Positions 9,294 to 24,715 of a DNA stretch of 64,000 nucleotides are shown piece after piece. The stretch's first letter is position 1, and every line of letters begins with the position of its first letter. Source of the DNA: Bacillus thermotolerans (GTDB taxonomy: Bacteria; Bacillota; Bacilli; Bacillales; Domibacillaceae); the NCBI RefSeq assembly GCF_000812025.2, contig NZ_JWJE02000018.1, positions 56,286 to 120,285 on the forward strand, written 5' to 3'. A program made the translations under genes and the position numbers. A model generated the notes under the pieces. That model did not search any database, was not told the origin of the DNA, and worked only from the letters and a program-made list of their open reading frames with translations.

Positions 9294-10290
9294 AGTAAAA
9301 AAAGCTGCGGCGTATTTAATAGATAATGAAGTGGTGGCTTTTCCAACTGAAACAGTATATGGGCTCGGCGGCAATGCCTTATCGGAAGAGGCTGCTTTGA
9401 AAATCTTCCAAGCTAAAGGGCGTCCGGCGGATAATCCTCTGATTGTTCACATCTCTTCCAAAGAACAAGTGGCAGAGGTTGCTGCAGAGGTGCCGCAAGC
9501 AGCTAAGAAGCTGATGGATGCCTTCTGGCCGGGTCCGTTGACTATTATTTTTACGAAACAGCCAAACCGCTTGGCAGAAGCCGTAACAGCGGGGCTTGAT
9601 ACAGTGGCTGTGCGCATGCCAAACCACCCTGTCGCGCTAGCTTTAATTGAAGCGGCTGGATTGCCAATCGCTGCGCCGAGCGCAAACCGCTCGGGAAAGC
9701 CGAGTCCTACGGCTGCTAAGCACGTATATGATGACTTGAATGGCCGAATTGCCGGGATTGTGGACGGCGGTGAAACAGGTGTCGGAGTGGAATCAACGGT
9801 GGTGGATTGTACAGGGGAGACACCGGTCATTTTGCGTCCAGGCGGTATTACGAAGGAGGATATCGAGGCTGTTACAGGAGCAGCCATGCTGGATGTCGCC
9901 CTGCAGGACCACCAGGCACGACCAAAATCACCAGGCATGAAATATACGCATTATGCACCGGATGCCCCTGTTTATTTGCTTGAGGGCAGTCCTGAGTGGA
10001 TTCAGAAGCAAATTGATAAAATGCGCGAGCAGGGAAAGAAAGTTGGATTGCTAACGACTGAGGAACGGCTTTCCCGCTTTGAAGCAGATGTCGTGTTGCC
10101 ATGCGGGCAAAGAGAAGACTTATCTACAGTGGCCCATTCTCTTTACGAGGTTCTTCGATCCTTTAATGAAACAGATGTGGATATTATTTATTCAGAAACG
10201 TTTCCTTCTGAAGGAGTGGGGCTCGCCGTCATGAACCGTCTAGAGAAAGCAGCCGGCCACCGCTGGCTAAGAGAGAAGGAAGACTCATAG
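9235..10290 (+). CDS. ywlC: L-threonylcarbamoyladenylate synthase (Sua5/YwlC type)
   Basis: Makes threonylcarbamoyl-AMP from threonine, bicarbonate and ATP, the first step of the t6A37 tRNA modification. At 351 residues it is the long Sua5 form: an N-terminal YrdC domain (FPTETVYGLGGNA, KGRPADNPLIVH, APSANRSGKPSPT) and a C-terminal Sua5 domain after the linker KSPGMKYTHYAP. The ATG at 9235 is chosen over a GTG at 9226 because AGGTGA then lies at normal spacing. Its start region carries two of the DnaA-like boxes. Confidence 0.92.
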   Translation: MQTKYWVVDNYEEKSKGYPQVKKAAAYLIDNEVVAFPTETVYGLGGNALSEEAALKIFQAKGRPADNPLIVHISSKEQVAEVAAEVPQAAKKLMDAFWPGPLTIIFTKQPNRLAEAVTAGLDTVAVRMPNHPVALALIEAAGLPIAAPSANRSGKPSPTAAKHVYDDLNGRIAGIVDGGETGVGVESTVVDCTGETPVILRPGGITKEDIEAVTGAAMLDVALQDHQARPKSPGMKYTHYAPDAPVYLLEGSPEWIQKQIDKMREQGKKVGLLTTEERLSRFEADVVLPCGQREDLSTVAHSLYEVLRSFNETDVDIIYSETFPSEGVGLAVMNRLEKAAGHRWLREKEDS

Positions 10291-10292
10291 AA

Positions 10293-10331
10293 AGCAGCTG
10301 GCAGCGACCTGTGTCGCTGCCAGCTTTTTTT
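10293..10331. terminator. Terminator shared by ywlC and the convergent DUF3891 gene
   Basis: AGCTGGCAGCGAC and GTCGCTGCCAGCT form a near-perfect stem followed by seven Ts; it sits between two convergent stops. Confidence 0.88.
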
Positions 10332-11094
10332 ACATAGCGCTTATCTTCAAGTCTACCTCTTGAATGGGCGTTTCCTTATAGCTTTGAAGCAGGCCCTTTG
10401 TAGCAACTGCTGCTTTGGACACTGCCTTTTGCTTTAAGGTGATATGGATAGGTGTTGTGAAAGGGAAGTGGTCCATAATTACAGTCGTTGAATCCTTCCA
10501 ATAGATAGAAATATGTTTTTTCGGAAACAGCTCAAAGGCAGAAACAGGGAGGCCGTCGCGGAAGAAGGGGTGCTCTTCTTCCTTCTTTGCTCCAGGCTTA
10601 TTTAAACAAACGTAAAGCGAAAGGTTGTCTCCCAGCTGAAGCAGAGCATAATGGAAATCAAGCACGGCGGCTTCTTGGACGCCTATGGAACGCTTAAGTC
10701 TTTCCTGGCGTTCCCGCTCGGCTGTCACAAACCCCCTCGACTCTTCGTCCGTTTCATGTTCTAAAAACCCTTCATAATGCCGGCTGCATAGAAGAGCAGC
10801 ATAGGGGTCCTGCTTCTCAACCTCATCAATTCCATACTGATAAAGAAAGGTTTTTAAAGGCATTGGAAAATCGATAAACGTATAAGGCTTTTGTTTCTGA
10901 TCATTCCATAAAGGTGCTTTATCGAATGGCACCCATCCGCAGTCGTGCATAGCCGCCGCGTATTCCACAGACTTCCGATAAGCAGCTCCCTCAAATAAAG
11001 AGTCCTTCCACTGGCATATGATGTCACCAGAAATCTGTGCATGATGATGCTGTTCGATCAGGATAAACTCATTTTCTCCTTCTCTTACAATCAT
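10330..11094 (-). CDS. DUF3891 family protein
   Basis: A 254-residue soluble protein of unknown function. N-terminal IEQHHHAQISGDI and AAAMHDCGWVPFD give a His/Asp pattern like a divergent HD metal-binding fold, as in DUF3891 proteins of Bacillus. No signal peptide or membrane segment is seen. The start at 11094 is chosen because AAGGGAGAG lies just before it; the ATG 18 bases upstream would contain this site. It is the only minus-strand gene within the otherwise plus-strand ywlC-ywlG block and is absent from the B. subtilis order, so it looks like a local insertion. Confidence 0.7.
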   Translation of the reverse strand: MIVREGENEFILIEQHHHAQISGDIICQWKDSLFEGAAYRKSVEYAAAMHDCGWVPFDKAPLWNDQKQKPYTFIDFPMPLKTFLYQYGIDEVEKQDPYAALLCSRHYEGFLEHETDEESRGFVTAERERQERLKRSIGVQEAAVLDFHYALLQLGDNLSLYVCLNKPGAKKEEEHPFFRDGLPVSAFELFPKKHISIYWKDSTTVIMDHFPFTTPIHITLKQKAVSKAAVATKGLLQSYKETPIQEVDLKISAM

Positions 11095-11269
11095 TCGGCT
11101 CTCTCCCTTCATATATAGAGTATATGAGTAGTTATTCCCTCCTCTAATCCTGACAACCCTGTCTGATGAAAAGCGTGTTTCGCGGCTGCTTATCTCTTAT
11201 GAAATTATTTCAGTTTCCCTGCATATGTTGAAAAGAGGCACGTCCAACAAGGAAGGGAATGAATAATAA

Positions 11270-11809
11270 ATGGGGGAAGTTATCACGTTAAGCATGATCG
11301 CTTTTGCGCTGGGGATGGATGCTTTTTCTACTAGCTTAGGTATAGGCATGAGAAGTATACGACTCAGGCAAATTCTTTACATGGGGGCGGTGGTCGGGGG
11401 CTTCCATGTTCTTTTGCCCTTTTTCGGCATGATGGCAGGCCGGTTCGTCACGGATACGTTTGGAGCCATTGCACTCATGATTGGAGGTTTGCTGCTAATT
11501 ATTGCAGGAGGACAAATGATTCTTGCTTTCTTCCAGGAGGGAGACGAAATGCGGTCAGTTCCATCGGGGTGGCAGCTGCTGCTATTCTCATTAACCGTCA
11601 GTTTGGACAGCTTCTCTGTTGGTTTGACTTTGGGGATATACGGAGCTGGAGCTCTTCTCGCTCTGCTGTTGTTTGGAGGGATAGCGGCGTGCTTAACGTG
11701 GAGCGGTTTGCTTATAGGCAAAAAGGCCGGCAAATGGCTGGGCGCTTACAGTGAAGCGTTAGGAGGCTGTATTCTCCTTGCTTTCGGCTTAAAGCTGCTT
11801 TTCTTTTAA
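11270..11809 (+). CDS. mntP: Manganese efflux pump MntP
   Basis: Inner-membrane exporter of Mn2+ (YwlD). The 179-residue protein is almost wholly hydrophobic, with about six membrane segments and the paired acidic motifs GMDAFSTSLGIG and SLDSFSVGLTLG in segments 1 and 4, as is usual in the family. GGAAGGGAATGA precedes the ATG. No yybP-ykoY manganese riboswitch was recognised in the 157-bp upstream gap. Confidence 0.9.
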   Translation: MGEVITLSMIAFALGMDAFSTSLGIGMRSIRLRQILYMGAVVGGFHVLLPFFGMMAGRFVTDTFGAIALMIGGLLLIIAGGQMILAFFQEGDEMRSVPSGWQLLLFSLTVSLDSFSVGLTLGIYGAGALLALLLFGGIAACLTWSGLLIGKKAGKWLGAYSEALGGCILLAFGLKLLFF

Positions 11810-11876
11810 AAGGATTGTTTTTCCCCTTGGCGGGAAAACAGAAAATAGAGACTCCTTTCACTGACAGAAATTGTTG

Positions 11877-11882
11877 TATAAT
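11877..11882 (+). promoter_or_regulatory. -10 element before ywlE
   Basis: TATAAT preceded by TTG, 30 bp before the start. No good -35 at 16-18 bp was found. A small CCCC...GGGG hairpin just upstream (about 11820-11840) may end mntP. Confidence 0.4.
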
Positions 11883-11911
11883 AAAGAAAAGACGAAATAT
11901 AAAGCTGGAGT

Positions 11912-12364
11912 GTGAAGAGGTTGAATATTTTATTTGTCTGCACAGGGAACACATGCCGCAGTCCGATGGCTGAAGCCATTTTAAAAAGCAAAAAGGAAGG
12001 TTGGGGAGTACAGTCTGCAGGTGTGTATGCAGCAGACGGCAGCCCGGCATCAGAACAAGCGGTGCAGGTATTGAAGGAGCATGACCTGATACACGAGCAT
12101 ATTTCCCAGGGAATAACGCCGTCACTCATTGACTGGTCTGACAAAATCTTTACCATGACGAGCAGCCATAAGCAGGCATTGCTCTCTCGGTTTCCCAGCG
12201 CTTTGGACAAATTGTGGACGATAAAGGAATTTGTCAACGGCAGTGAAGAAGACGTGATGGACCCATATGGGGGATCGGTCGATGATTACCGCTATACCTA
12301 CCAAGAGCTCGAGGAGTTAATTGATCGGTTAGTGGAAAAACTGTCAGGAGAAGCGGGAGAATAG
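11912..12364 (+). CDS. ywlE: Protein-arginine phosphatase YwlE
   Basis: Removes phosphate from phospho-arginine, countering the McsB arginine kinase that marks proteins for ClpCP. The fold is that of low-molecular-weight tyrosine phosphatases: P-loop FVCTGNTCRSPMAE near residues 8-21, and the general-acid loop VMDPYGGS. The threonine in GNTCRS, rather than isoleucine, is the residue known to favour phospho-arginine. GTG at 11912 follows GGAG; a TTG at 11921 is the alternative. 150 residues, normal length. Confidence 0.9.
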   Translation: MKRLNILFVCTGNTCRSPMAEAILKSKKEGWGVQSAGVYAADGSPASEQAVQVLKEHDLIHEHISQGITPSLIDWSDKIFTMTSSHKQALLSRFPSALDKLWTIKEFVNGSEEDVMDPYGGSVDDYRYTYQELEELIDRLVEKLSGEAGE

Positions 12365-12388
12365 CAGCCGTTGCTCCCTCGCTTGAAT

Positions 12389-12416
12389 AAAGCAGTTTTG
12401 CTTTCTATTTTTTTTG
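12389..12416 (+). terminator. Probable terminator after ywlE
   Basis: AAAGCA / TGCTTT stem with a four-base loop and a nearby run of nine Ts. Confidence 0.55.
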
Positions 12417-12464
12417 GGCTGTGACAAAATAAAAGGCATAAGATTGAAAAAGGAGACGTTAGTT

Positions 12465-12905
12465 ATGAAAATTGCCATTGCTTCTGATCATGGTGGAATC
12501 AATATTCGAGAGGAAATCAAGAGCCTGCTGGAGGAGCTGGGCTTACAATATGAAGATTTCGGGTGTGAGTGTGACACATCTGTTGACTATCCGGATTATG
12601 CTCTTCCAGTAGCGGAGAAGGTTGCAAGCGGCGAGTTTGACCGCGGAATCTTAGTGTGCGGTACAGGAATCGGGATGAGCATTGCGGCCAATAAAGTGAG
12701 CGGGATCCGCTGTGCGCTCGTTCATGATGTATTCAGTGCGAAAGCAACAAGACAACATAATGACAGCAACATGCTCGCCATGGGAGAAAGAGTGATCGGG
12801 CCTGGGCTTGCCCGGGAAATTGCGAAAGTATGGCTGACAACGGATTATGAGGGCGGCCGCCATGAGAACCGTCTGAATAAAATTAAGGACTATGAAGGAA
12901 AGTAA
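12465..12905 (+). CDS. rpiB: Ribose-5-phosphate isomerase B
   Basis: Interconverts ribose-5-phosphate and ribulose-5-phosphate. The 146-residue protein starts MKIAIASDHGG, has the conserved CGTGIGMSIAANK with the catalytic cysteine, ARQHND-type ARHND (KATRQHNDSNM) and ends GGRHENRLNKI. It is YwlF of B. subtilis by sequence and order. The ATG at 12465 follows AAGGAG; the in-frame upstream extension is not conserved. Confidence 0.93.
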   Translation: MKIAIASDHGGINIREEIKSLLEELGLQYEDFGCECDTSVDYPDYALPVAEKVASGEFDRGILVCGTGIGMSIAANKVSGIRCALVHDVFSAKATRQHNDSNMLAMGERVIGPGLAREIAKVWLTTDYEGGRHENRLNKIKDYEGK

Positions 12906-12920
12906 ATGGAGGAATGAGCG

Positions 12921-13496
12921 TTGGTTAAGCTACACGAATGGGAACAGCAGCTCAGTCAGCTATTAGAAGAATTTCAGCAGCAAGCTGGTCTCAAAGAAGG
13001 ACAAGTGCTTGTGATCGGATGCTCTACATCAGAGATTGCTGGAGAGAGGATTGGCACGGCAGGTACGATCGAAATTGCCGAGATGATATACCGTCAGATA
13101 AAAGGGTTTGCTGACCGGTATGGTGTTCATGTAGCCTTTCAATGCTGCGAGCATTTGAACCGTGCTCTCGTTGTAGAACGCACTCTGGCAGAGAAGAATC
13201 AGCTTGAAGAGGTAGCGGTCGTGCCTGTGCGCCACGCAGGCGGTTCGATGGCTGCTTATGCTTTCCAGGCAATGGATGAAAGTGTAGTCGTTGAATTCAT
13301 CAAAGCGGACGCCGGCATTGACATTGGGGACACGTTTATTGGCATGCACTTAAAGCATGTAGCTGTTCCGCTTCGGACGAAGGTACGGGAAATAGGACAG
13401 GCTCATGTAACTATGGCCAAGACCCGGCCTAAGCTGATCGGCGGTGAACGGGCTGTCTACGAAAAAACGAATGTAAACCAAAGCTGTACAAGTTAA
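12921..13496 (+). CDS. ywlG: YwlG family protein (UPF0340, TIGR01440)
   Basis: A conserved Bacillales protein of unknown function, 191 residues, cytoplasmic. Recognised by [20 protein letters not shown], the [18 protein letters not shown] segment with a paired cysteine, and a C-terminal [15 protein letters not shown]. It starts at TTG 12921, 8 bases after GGAGG, and lies 15 bp after rpiB, so the two are probably one transcript. Confidence 0.85.
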   Translation: MVKLHEWEQQLSQLLEEFQQQAGLKEGQVLVIGCSTSEIAGERIGTAGTIEIAEMIYRQIKGFADRYGVHVAFQCCEHLNRALVVERTLAEKNQLEEVAVVPVRHAGGSMAAYAFQAMDESVVVEFIKADAGIDIGDTFIGMHLKHVAVPLRTKVREIGQAHVTMAKTRPKLIGGERAVYEKTNVNQSCTS

Positions 13497-13507
13497 TGTT
13501 AAGTTAT

Positions 13508-13542
13508 GGCTGGTTTTCAAAGTCGAAAACCAGCTTTTTTTG
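13508..13542 (+). terminator. Terminator after ywlG
   Basis: GCTGGTTTTC and GAAAACCAGC arms followed by seven Ts. Confidence 0.88.
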
Positions 13543-13573
13543 TATGATTGAAGTAAATTCCTAATAATTTCAT

Positions 13574-13601
13574 TTGAAACAAATAGAAAACGTGTTAGAA
13601 T
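13574..13601 (+). promoter_or_regulatory. SigA promoter of glyA
   Basis: TTGAAA, a 16-bp spacer and TAGAAT, 73 bp before the start. No PurR box was recognised with confidence. Confidence 0.55.
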
Positions 13602-13673
13602 AGAAGAGAATTTTTAAAATGGGCAATAAATAGAAAGATAAATGAATGAGCCATAAAGGAAAGGGGTTTGAAA

Positions 13674-14909
13674 ATGAGTATTATTAAAACTCAAGACGCA
13701 GCTGTTTATGAAGCTATTCAACAAGAGCTAGGCAGGCAGCAGAGCAAAATCGAATTGATCGCTTCTGAAAACTTTGTCAGTGAGGCAGTAATGGAAGCGC
13801 AAGGGTCTGTTTTAACAAACAAGTATGCAGAAGGCTACCCGGGCAAGCGTTACTATGGCGGCTGTGAGTACGTCGACATCGTTGAGAACTTAGCCCGTGA
13901 CCGTGCGAAAGAAATTTTCGGCGGCGACCATGTGAACGTGCAGCCGCATTCCGGCGCGCAGGCGAACATGGCTGTTTACTTTACAGTGCTTGAGCCTGGC
14001 GACACAGTGCTTGGTATGAACTTATCGCATGGCGGTCACTTAACACACGGCAGCCCAGTAAACTTCAGCGGTGTTCAATACAACTTCGTTGAGTACGGTG
14101 TAGACAAAGAAGCACAAAGAATCGATTACGAAGATGTTCGCCAAAAAGCGATTGAAAACAAGCCGAAGCTGATTGTAGCAGGAGCAAGTGCTTATCCTCG
14201 TGCCATTGATTTCGCGAAATTCCGTGAAATTGCAGACGAGGTTGGCGCTTACCTAATGGTAGACATGGCGCATATTGCTGGACTTGTAGCAGCTGGTCTT
14301 CATGAAAACCCGGTTCCTTATGCTGATTTCGTTACAACAACGACACACAAAACATTACGCGGTCCTCGCGGTGGTATGATCATCTGTAAGGAAGAATTTG
14401 CGAAGAAAGTGGACAAGTCCATCTTCCCTGGTATCCAGGGCGGCCCGCTTATGCATGTAATTGCAGCGAAAGCCGTTGCTTTCGGAGAAGCGCTTGATGA
14501 AAGCTTCAAGCAATATGCGCAGAACATCATTGATAATGCAAAGCGTTTGGCAGAAGGGTTAACTAAAGAAGGAATCAACCTTGTATCAGGCGGAACAGAT
14601 AACCATTTATTGCTTGTTGATCTTCAATCGATCGGCTTAACAGGTAAAGTGGCAGAGAAGGTGCTTGATGAGGTAGGTATTACAGTCAATAAAAACACGA
14701 TTCCATTCGATCCGGAAAGCCCATTCGTGACAAGCGGTATCCGTCTTGGCACAGCGGCTGTTACTTCCCGCGGCTTTGATTTAGAAGCGATGGACGAAGT
14801 GGCGGCCATCATCTCTGAAACATTAAAGAATCATGAAGATGAAGCAAAACTGAAAGAGCTGAGCCAGCGCGTAGCTGACTTAACAAGCAAGTATCCTTTA
14901 TATAGCTAA
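13674..14909 (+). CDS. glyA: Serine hydroxymethyltransferase
   Basis: PLP enzyme converting serine and tetrahydrofolate to glycine and methylene-tetrahydrofolate, the main one-carbon entry. The 411-residue protein shows [26 protein letters not shown], and the PLP lysine at residue 226 in [14 protein letters not shown]. The ATG at 13674 is preferred to the TTG two codons before, with GGAAAGGGG as ribosome site. Codon use is strongly biased, consistent with high expression. Confidence 0.96.
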   Translation: MSIIKTQDAAVYEAIQQELGRQQSKIELIASENFVSEAVMEAQGSVLTNKYAEGYPGKRYYGGCEYVDIVENLARDRAKEIFGGDHVNVQPHSGAQANMAVYFTVLEPGDTVLGMNLSHGGHLTHGSPVNFSGVQYNFVEYGVDKEAQRIDYEDVRQKAIENKPKLIVAGASAYPRAIDFAKFREIADEVGAYLMVDMAHIAGLVAAGLHENPVPYADFVTTTTHKTLRGPRGGMIICKEEFAKKVDKSIFPGIQGGPLMHVIAAKAVAFGEALDESFKQYAQNIIDNAKRLAEGLTKEGINLVSGGTDNHLLLVDLQSIGLTGKVAEKVLDEVGITVNKNTIPFDPESPFVTSGIRLGTAAVTSRGFDLEAMDEVAAIISETLKNHEDEAKLKELSQRVADLTSKYPLYS

Positions 14910-14914
14910 ACCTC

Positions 14915-14947
14915 TAACCCGGCGGGCATAAACACTGCCGGGTTTTT
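14915..14947 (+). terminator. Terminator after glyA
   Basis: AACCCGGC and GCCGGGTT arms followed by Ts. Confidence 0.85.
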
Positions 14948-15020
14948 CTATTTTCTCAGTTGTTGTCCTTCTTACTCTTTTTATGTAAAATTAGGTGGAA
15001 GCTTGTTGAAAAACATCACA

Positions 15021-15048
15021 AAGGCTGCATAAGGCGGCTTCTTTTTTT
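15021..15048 (+). terminator. Terminator-like hairpin upstream of upp
   Basis: GGCTGC and GCGGCTT arms (one G.T pair) followed by seven Ts, 50 bp before upp. It could attenuate upp or end a short leader RNA. Confidence 0.4.
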
Positions 15049-15097
15049 GTCGACCAACTGTAAGTCTATAGGGTTTTACTAAATTAAGGGAGCGATA

Positions 15098-15730
15098 ATG
15101 TTGGGAAAAGTATATGTGTTTGATCATCCGTTAATTCAGCACAAATTAACGATTATTCGCGACAAGAACACAGGAACGAAGGAGTTCCGCGAATTGGTAG
15201 ATGAAGTAGCGACATTGATGGCGTTCGAAATTACACGTGATCTGCCGCTTCAAGAAGTAGAAGTAGAGACGCCGGTATGCTCGGCGAATGCAAAGACACT
15301 CGCTGGTAAGAAGCTCGGAGTTGTGCCGATTTTGCGGGCAGGAATTGGCATGGTGGATGGGATCTTAAAGCTGATTCCGGCTGCTAAGGTAGGGCATGTC
15401 GGCCTGTATCGTGATCCGGAAACACTAATGCCGGTGGAGTATTACGTGAAGCTGCCTTCTGATGTGGAAGAACGTGACTTTATTGTGGTAGACCCTATGC
15501 TTGCCACTGGCGGATCCGCTGTAGAAGCTATTCGTTCACTGAAGAAGCGCGGAGCAACAAGCATTAGGTTTATGTGTCTCGTGGCTGCACCCGAAGGCGT
15601 AGAAGCTTTACAGGAAGCGCATCCTGACGTGGATATTTACATCGCAGCAATGGACGAAAAGCTGAACGAGAAGGGCTATATCGTTCCAGGGCTTGGTGAC
15701 GCAGGTGACAGGCTGTTCGGAACAAAATAA
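15098..15730 (+). CDS. upp: Uracil phosphoribosyltransferase
   Basis: Salvages uracil to UMP with PRPP. The 210-residue protein has the PRPP-binding motif [13 protein letters not shown] and the uracil-binding C-terminus [17 protein letters not shown]. The ATG is preceded by AAGGGAGCG. glyA-upp-mnaA is the conserved Bacillus order. Confidence 0.95.
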   Translation: MLGKVYVFDHPLIQHKLTIIRDKNTGTKEFRELVDEVATLMAFEITRDLPLQEVEVETPVCSANAKTLAGKKLGVVPILRAGIGMVDGILKLIPAAKVGHVGLYRDPETLMPVEYYVKLPSDVEERDFIVVDPMLATGGSAVEAIRSLKKRGATSIRFMCLVAAPEGVEALQEAHPDVDIYIAAMDEKLNEKGYIVPGLGDAGDRLFGTK

Positions 15731-15751
15731 AGAAAAGTAGGTGCAAGGAAT

Positions 15752-16891
15752 ATGAACCGTCCGATTAAAGTGATGACGATTTTCGGCACAAGGCCGGAAG
15801 CGATTAAGATGGCGCCGCTCGTACTCGAATTGGAGAAGCGCCCTGAACAATTCGAATCCATTGTAACTGTAACGGCACAGCACCGGGAAATGCTTGATCA
15901 GGTGCTGAACATCTTTGATGTCAAGCCGGATTATGACTTGAATATTATGAAGGCCCGCCAAACATTAATAGATGTAACGACCCGCGGGCTGGAGGGGCTT
16001 GACCAGGTCATGAAAGAAGTGAAGCCGGATATTGTACTTGTTCATGGCGATACAACCACAACGTTTGTAGCCAGCCTGGCTGCTTTTTATAACCAGATTG
16101 CTGTAGGGCATGTAGAAGCTGGTTTGCGGACGTGGAATAAATACTCCCCATTCCCGGAAGAGATGAACCGCCAGTTAACAGGGGTGATCGCTGACCTTCA
16201 TTTCTCACCTACGGATCAGGCTGAGGATAATTTAATAAAAGAAGGTAAAAAAGCAGAATCTATCTTTGTGACGGGGAATACAGCCATTGATGCGCTTAAG
16301 ACGACAGTCAAAGAAGATTATAGCCATGAAGTCATCGAGCGGCTCGGCAATGACCGCTTGATCCTGCTGACGGCACACCGCCGTGAAAACCTGGGAGAGC
16401 CGATGCGTAATATGTTTCGCGCGATTAAGCGCTTAGTGGAAGAAAACAGCGATGTTCAAGTGGTGTATCCAATGCATATGAATCCAGTCGTTCGTGAAAC
16501 AGCAGGTGAAATACTTGGCAACGACCCTCGCATTCATTTAATTGAACCGCTTGATGTCATCGACTTTCACAACTTTGCCGCTAGAGCTCACTTGATTTTA
16601 ACTGACTCAGGTGGTGTGCAGGAGGAGGCTCCTTCGCTAGGTGTTCCAGTTCTAGTGCTGCGTGATACAACAGAGCGTCCGGAAGGAATTGAAGCGGGCA
16701 CATTAAAGCTTGCAGGTGTAGAGGAAGAGGCGATCTACCAAATGGCAACAGATCTCTTAACGAATGAAGAAGAGTATCAGAAAATGTCGAAAGCTTCAAA
16801 CCCGTATGGTGACGGAGAGGCTTCCCGCCGAATCTGTGAAGCGATCCGTTATCACTTCCAAGCAGTAAATGAAAAGCCAGACCGCTTTTAA
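15752..16891 (+). CDS. mnaA: UDP-N-acetylglucosamine 2-epimerase
   Basis: Non-hydrolysing epimerase that interconverts UDP-GlcNAc and UDP-ManNAc for wall polymers. The 379-residue protein has the family signatures FGTRPEAIKMAPL, HGDTTTTFVASLAAF, VGHVEAGLRT and the UDP-binding LTDSGGVQEEAPSLGVPVL. It follows upp by 21 bp. The product would feed the ManNAc dehydrogenase (56892) and the TagA-type transferase (58199), linking this gene to the distant wall-polymer cluster. Confidence 0.94.
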   Translation: MNRPIKVMTIFGTRPEAIKMAPLVLELEKRPEQFESIVTVTAQHREMLDQVLNIFDVKPDYDLNIMKARQTLIDVTTRGLEGLDQVMKEVKPDIVLVHGDTTTTFVASLAAFYNQIAVGHVEAGLRTWNKYSPFPEEMNRQLTGVIADLHFSPTDQAEDNLIKEGKKAESIFVTGNTAIDALKTTVKEDYSHEVIERLGNDRLILLTAHRRENLGEPMRNMFRAIKRLVEENSDVQVVYPMHMNPVVRETAGEILGNDPRIHLIEPLDVIDFHNFAARAHLILTDSGGVQEEAPSLGVPVLVLRDTTERPEGIEAGTLKLAGVEEEAIYQMATDLLTNEEEYQKMSKASNPYGDGEASRRICEAIRYHFQAVNEKPDRF

Positions 16892-16964
16892 GACGAAAGA
16901 TTTATAGAAATACTGGGTAGTCAGCAGGTGAAAAGCTGGAAGCCAAAGCATTCCGGGCAGTTAG

Positions 16965-16997
16965 AAAGGGAGCGTTTCCATTTGGTTCGCTCTCTTT
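16965..16997 (+). terminator. Hairpin after mnaA
   Basis: AAAGGGAGCG and CGCTCTCTTT arms with a 13-base loop. The T-run is short. The rest of 16892-17096 shows no ORF. Confidence 0.6.
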
Positions 16998-17096
16998 AAA
17001 TGGAGGCACGTTTTTCTTAGGGGAGTGGGCAAGGACGAAAATTTGATCATTTTGTGAAATGTATCGCTTGATCTTTTACCTTTTTCCTTGTACACA

Positions 17097-17125
17097 TTGA
17101 CATTAAAATACCCCTATTGTATGCT
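17097..17125 (+). promoter_or_regulatory. SigA promoter of the atp operon
   Basis: Consensus TTGACA (17097-17102), a 17-bp spacer and TATGCT (17120-17125), 87 bp before the first gene. Confidence 0.75.
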
Positions 17126-17211
17126 TACAAAGGGTAAAGAGCAATAATTCGACACGGTATAACCGCTTTTTTTTCATGTACATTTTTTGTCGAGCGGAGG
17201 GGGTTGCCGTA

Positions 17212-17430
17212 TTGAAAAGCCGGAAAAATGCGTGGAAGGCAATGTCCTTATATAGTGCGATTTTAGCACAACTGACAGGTTCTGTCCTGATTGGAATATT
17301 TGCCGGGCGCTGGCTTGACGGAATATGGAACTCTGAACCCTTAGGCTTAATTGTCGGCCTGCTCATTGGGTTAGCTGCGGGCATTTTCTCCATGCTCCGT
17401 ACAGTCAAATATTTTGATTCGGAGGAGTAA
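17212..17430 (+). CDS. atpZ: AtpZ/AtpI family membrane protein
   Basis: First gene of the ATP synthase operon. The product is 72 residues with two membrane helices (SLYSAILAQLTGSVLIGIFAG and LGLIVGLLIGLAAGIFSML), like the small AtpZ proteins that sit before atpI. AtpZ and AtpI have been linked to Mg2+/Ca2+ transport and to assembly of the c-ring. The TTG at 17212 is chosen because GGAGGGGG precedes it by 9 bases; the earlier ATG at 17176 has none. Confidence 0.75.
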   Translation: MKSRKNAWKAMSLYSAILAQLTGSVLIGIFAGRWLDGIWNSEPLGLIVGLLIGLAAGIFSMLRTVKYFDSEE

Positions 17431-17437
17431 TGCACAT

Positions 17438-17830
17438 ATGGAGGAACAGCTTCAATATTCGCTTGCCAGACATCGAAAGTACATATTATATTTGCTCGCC
17501 ATTTTTGTTTTCTGCTGGGGAATTATGCCTTACAAGGCGATTTTCGGCGGCCTCATCCTTGGAACAGCTTTCAGCTTTTTCAACCACTGGTTAATGTTAA
17601 AGCGCATGCAGCGTTTTAATACTGCACTTGACAGCGGCAAGAAAGTTCAGTCACTCGGCACAATGTCACGCATGGCGTCGGCCGGTGTTGCAGCTATCAT
17701 TGCCCTTCGTTACCCGGAGCATTTCAACATTGTTTCTACAGTTTTGGGATTAATGGCATCTTACATTGTCATTATGATAGATTTTTTTATCCATTTTTTT
17801 ATACAAAGAAAGAGCGGGGAAGAGAGGTGA
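17438..17830 (+). CDS. atpI: ATP synthase subunit I
   Basis: Assembly-related membrane protein of 130 residues with four hydrophobic segments, in the usual place before atpB. Sequence conservation in this family is low, and the call rests on topology, size and position. Start ATG 17438 follows GGAGGAG, which overlaps the end of atpZ; the two are probably coupled. Confidence 0.82.
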   Translation: MEEQLQYSLARHRKYILYLLAIFVFCWGIMPYKAIFGGLILGTAFSFFNHWLMLKRMQRFNTALDSGKKVQSLGTMSRMASAGVAAIIALRYPEHFNIVSTVLGLMASYIVIMIDFFIHFFIQRKSGEER

Positions 17831-18562
<732 letters not shown>

Positions 18563-18624
18563 TATATACCCAGTCCGGTTTACGGGCTAACCTATTTTTA
18601 AAAAAACATTTCAATATAAATTAA

Positions 18625-18852
<228 letters not shown>

Positions 18853-18940
18853 GATGACATAAATACTTTGTTCAATTTGACCAATGGGTGATTTCCGTTC
18901 ATTGTGCTGGACAAGGTAGATATTAGGGAATTTTTGTTCC

Positions 18941-18976
18941 AATGGCGAAGATCATTCCAAGCGAACCTTCGCCATT
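18941..18976 (+). promoter_or_regulatory. Intercistronic hairpin between atpE and atpF
   Basis: Perfect 10-bp arms AATGGCGAAG and CTTCGCCATT around a 16-nt loop, in a 222-bp gap without an ORF. There is no T-run. It may stabilise the atpE end of the message or reduce read-through. Confidence 0.65.
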
Positions 18977-18996
18977 GCTTTATGTTCAAGATGTAA

Positions 18997-20132
<1,136 letters not shown>

Positions 20133-20141
20133 TTGAAGGAA

Positions 20142-20177
20142 CGAGGAAGGCTTTTAAGATAAAGCGCTTCCTGCTCG
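20142..20177 (+). promoter_or_regulatory. Intercistronic hairpin between atpH and atpA
   Basis: GGAAG and CTTCC plus outer CGA / TCG pairs; imperfect, without a T-run. Confidence 0.4.
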
Positions 20178-20201
20178 AATAGAACAACCATTATTACATG
20201 A

Positions 20202-21722
<1,521 letters not shown>

Positions 21723-21743
21723 AATCTAGGCAGATGAAAGCAG

Positions 21744-21770
21744 GGAAGGGCAGCTACACAGCTCCTTTCC
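21744..21770 (+). promoter_or_regulatory. Intercistronic hairpin between atpA and atpG
   Basis: GGAAGGG and CTTTCC with inner AGCT / AGCT; 11 pairs including one G.T and a single bulged C, with a four-base loop. Confidence 0.55.
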
Positions 21771-21810
21771 TCTTTCCTAAGTCAATTTCTAACATAGAAA
21801 AGGGTGGTGA

Positions 21811-22674
<864 letters not shown>

Positions 22675-22699
22675 TCGTACAGCACAGCACGATTAAGCT

Positions 22700-22718
22700 C
22701 TGATTTCCTTTAAATCAG
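22700..22718 (+). promoter_or_regulatory. Intercistronic hairpin between atpG and atpD
   Basis: CTGATTT and AAATCAG arms around a five-base loop, with no T-run. Confidence 0.45.
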
Positions 22719-22730
22719 GCAAGTGTTTGA

Positions 22731-24206
<1,476 letters not shown>

Positions 24207-24225
24207 TAAGGGACCAGGAGGTTAG

Positions 24226-24636
<411 letters not shown>

Positions 24637-24640
24637 TAAT

Positions 24641-24673
24641 AAAAAAACCTTCCGGAAACGGAAGGTTTTTTTC
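24641..24673 (+). terminator. Terminator of the atp operon
   Basis: AAACCTTCCG and CGGAAGGTTT arms with flanking A- and T-runs. Confidence 0.92.
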
Positions 24674-24715
24674 ATCAGAAGACTTATTTTAATAAAGAGA
24701 ATGGAGGAATAAGAA

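Noticed and set aside
11113..11269. Manganese riboswitch before mntP
   Set aside because: The gap is short and I could not find the conserved loops of the yybP-ykoY element.
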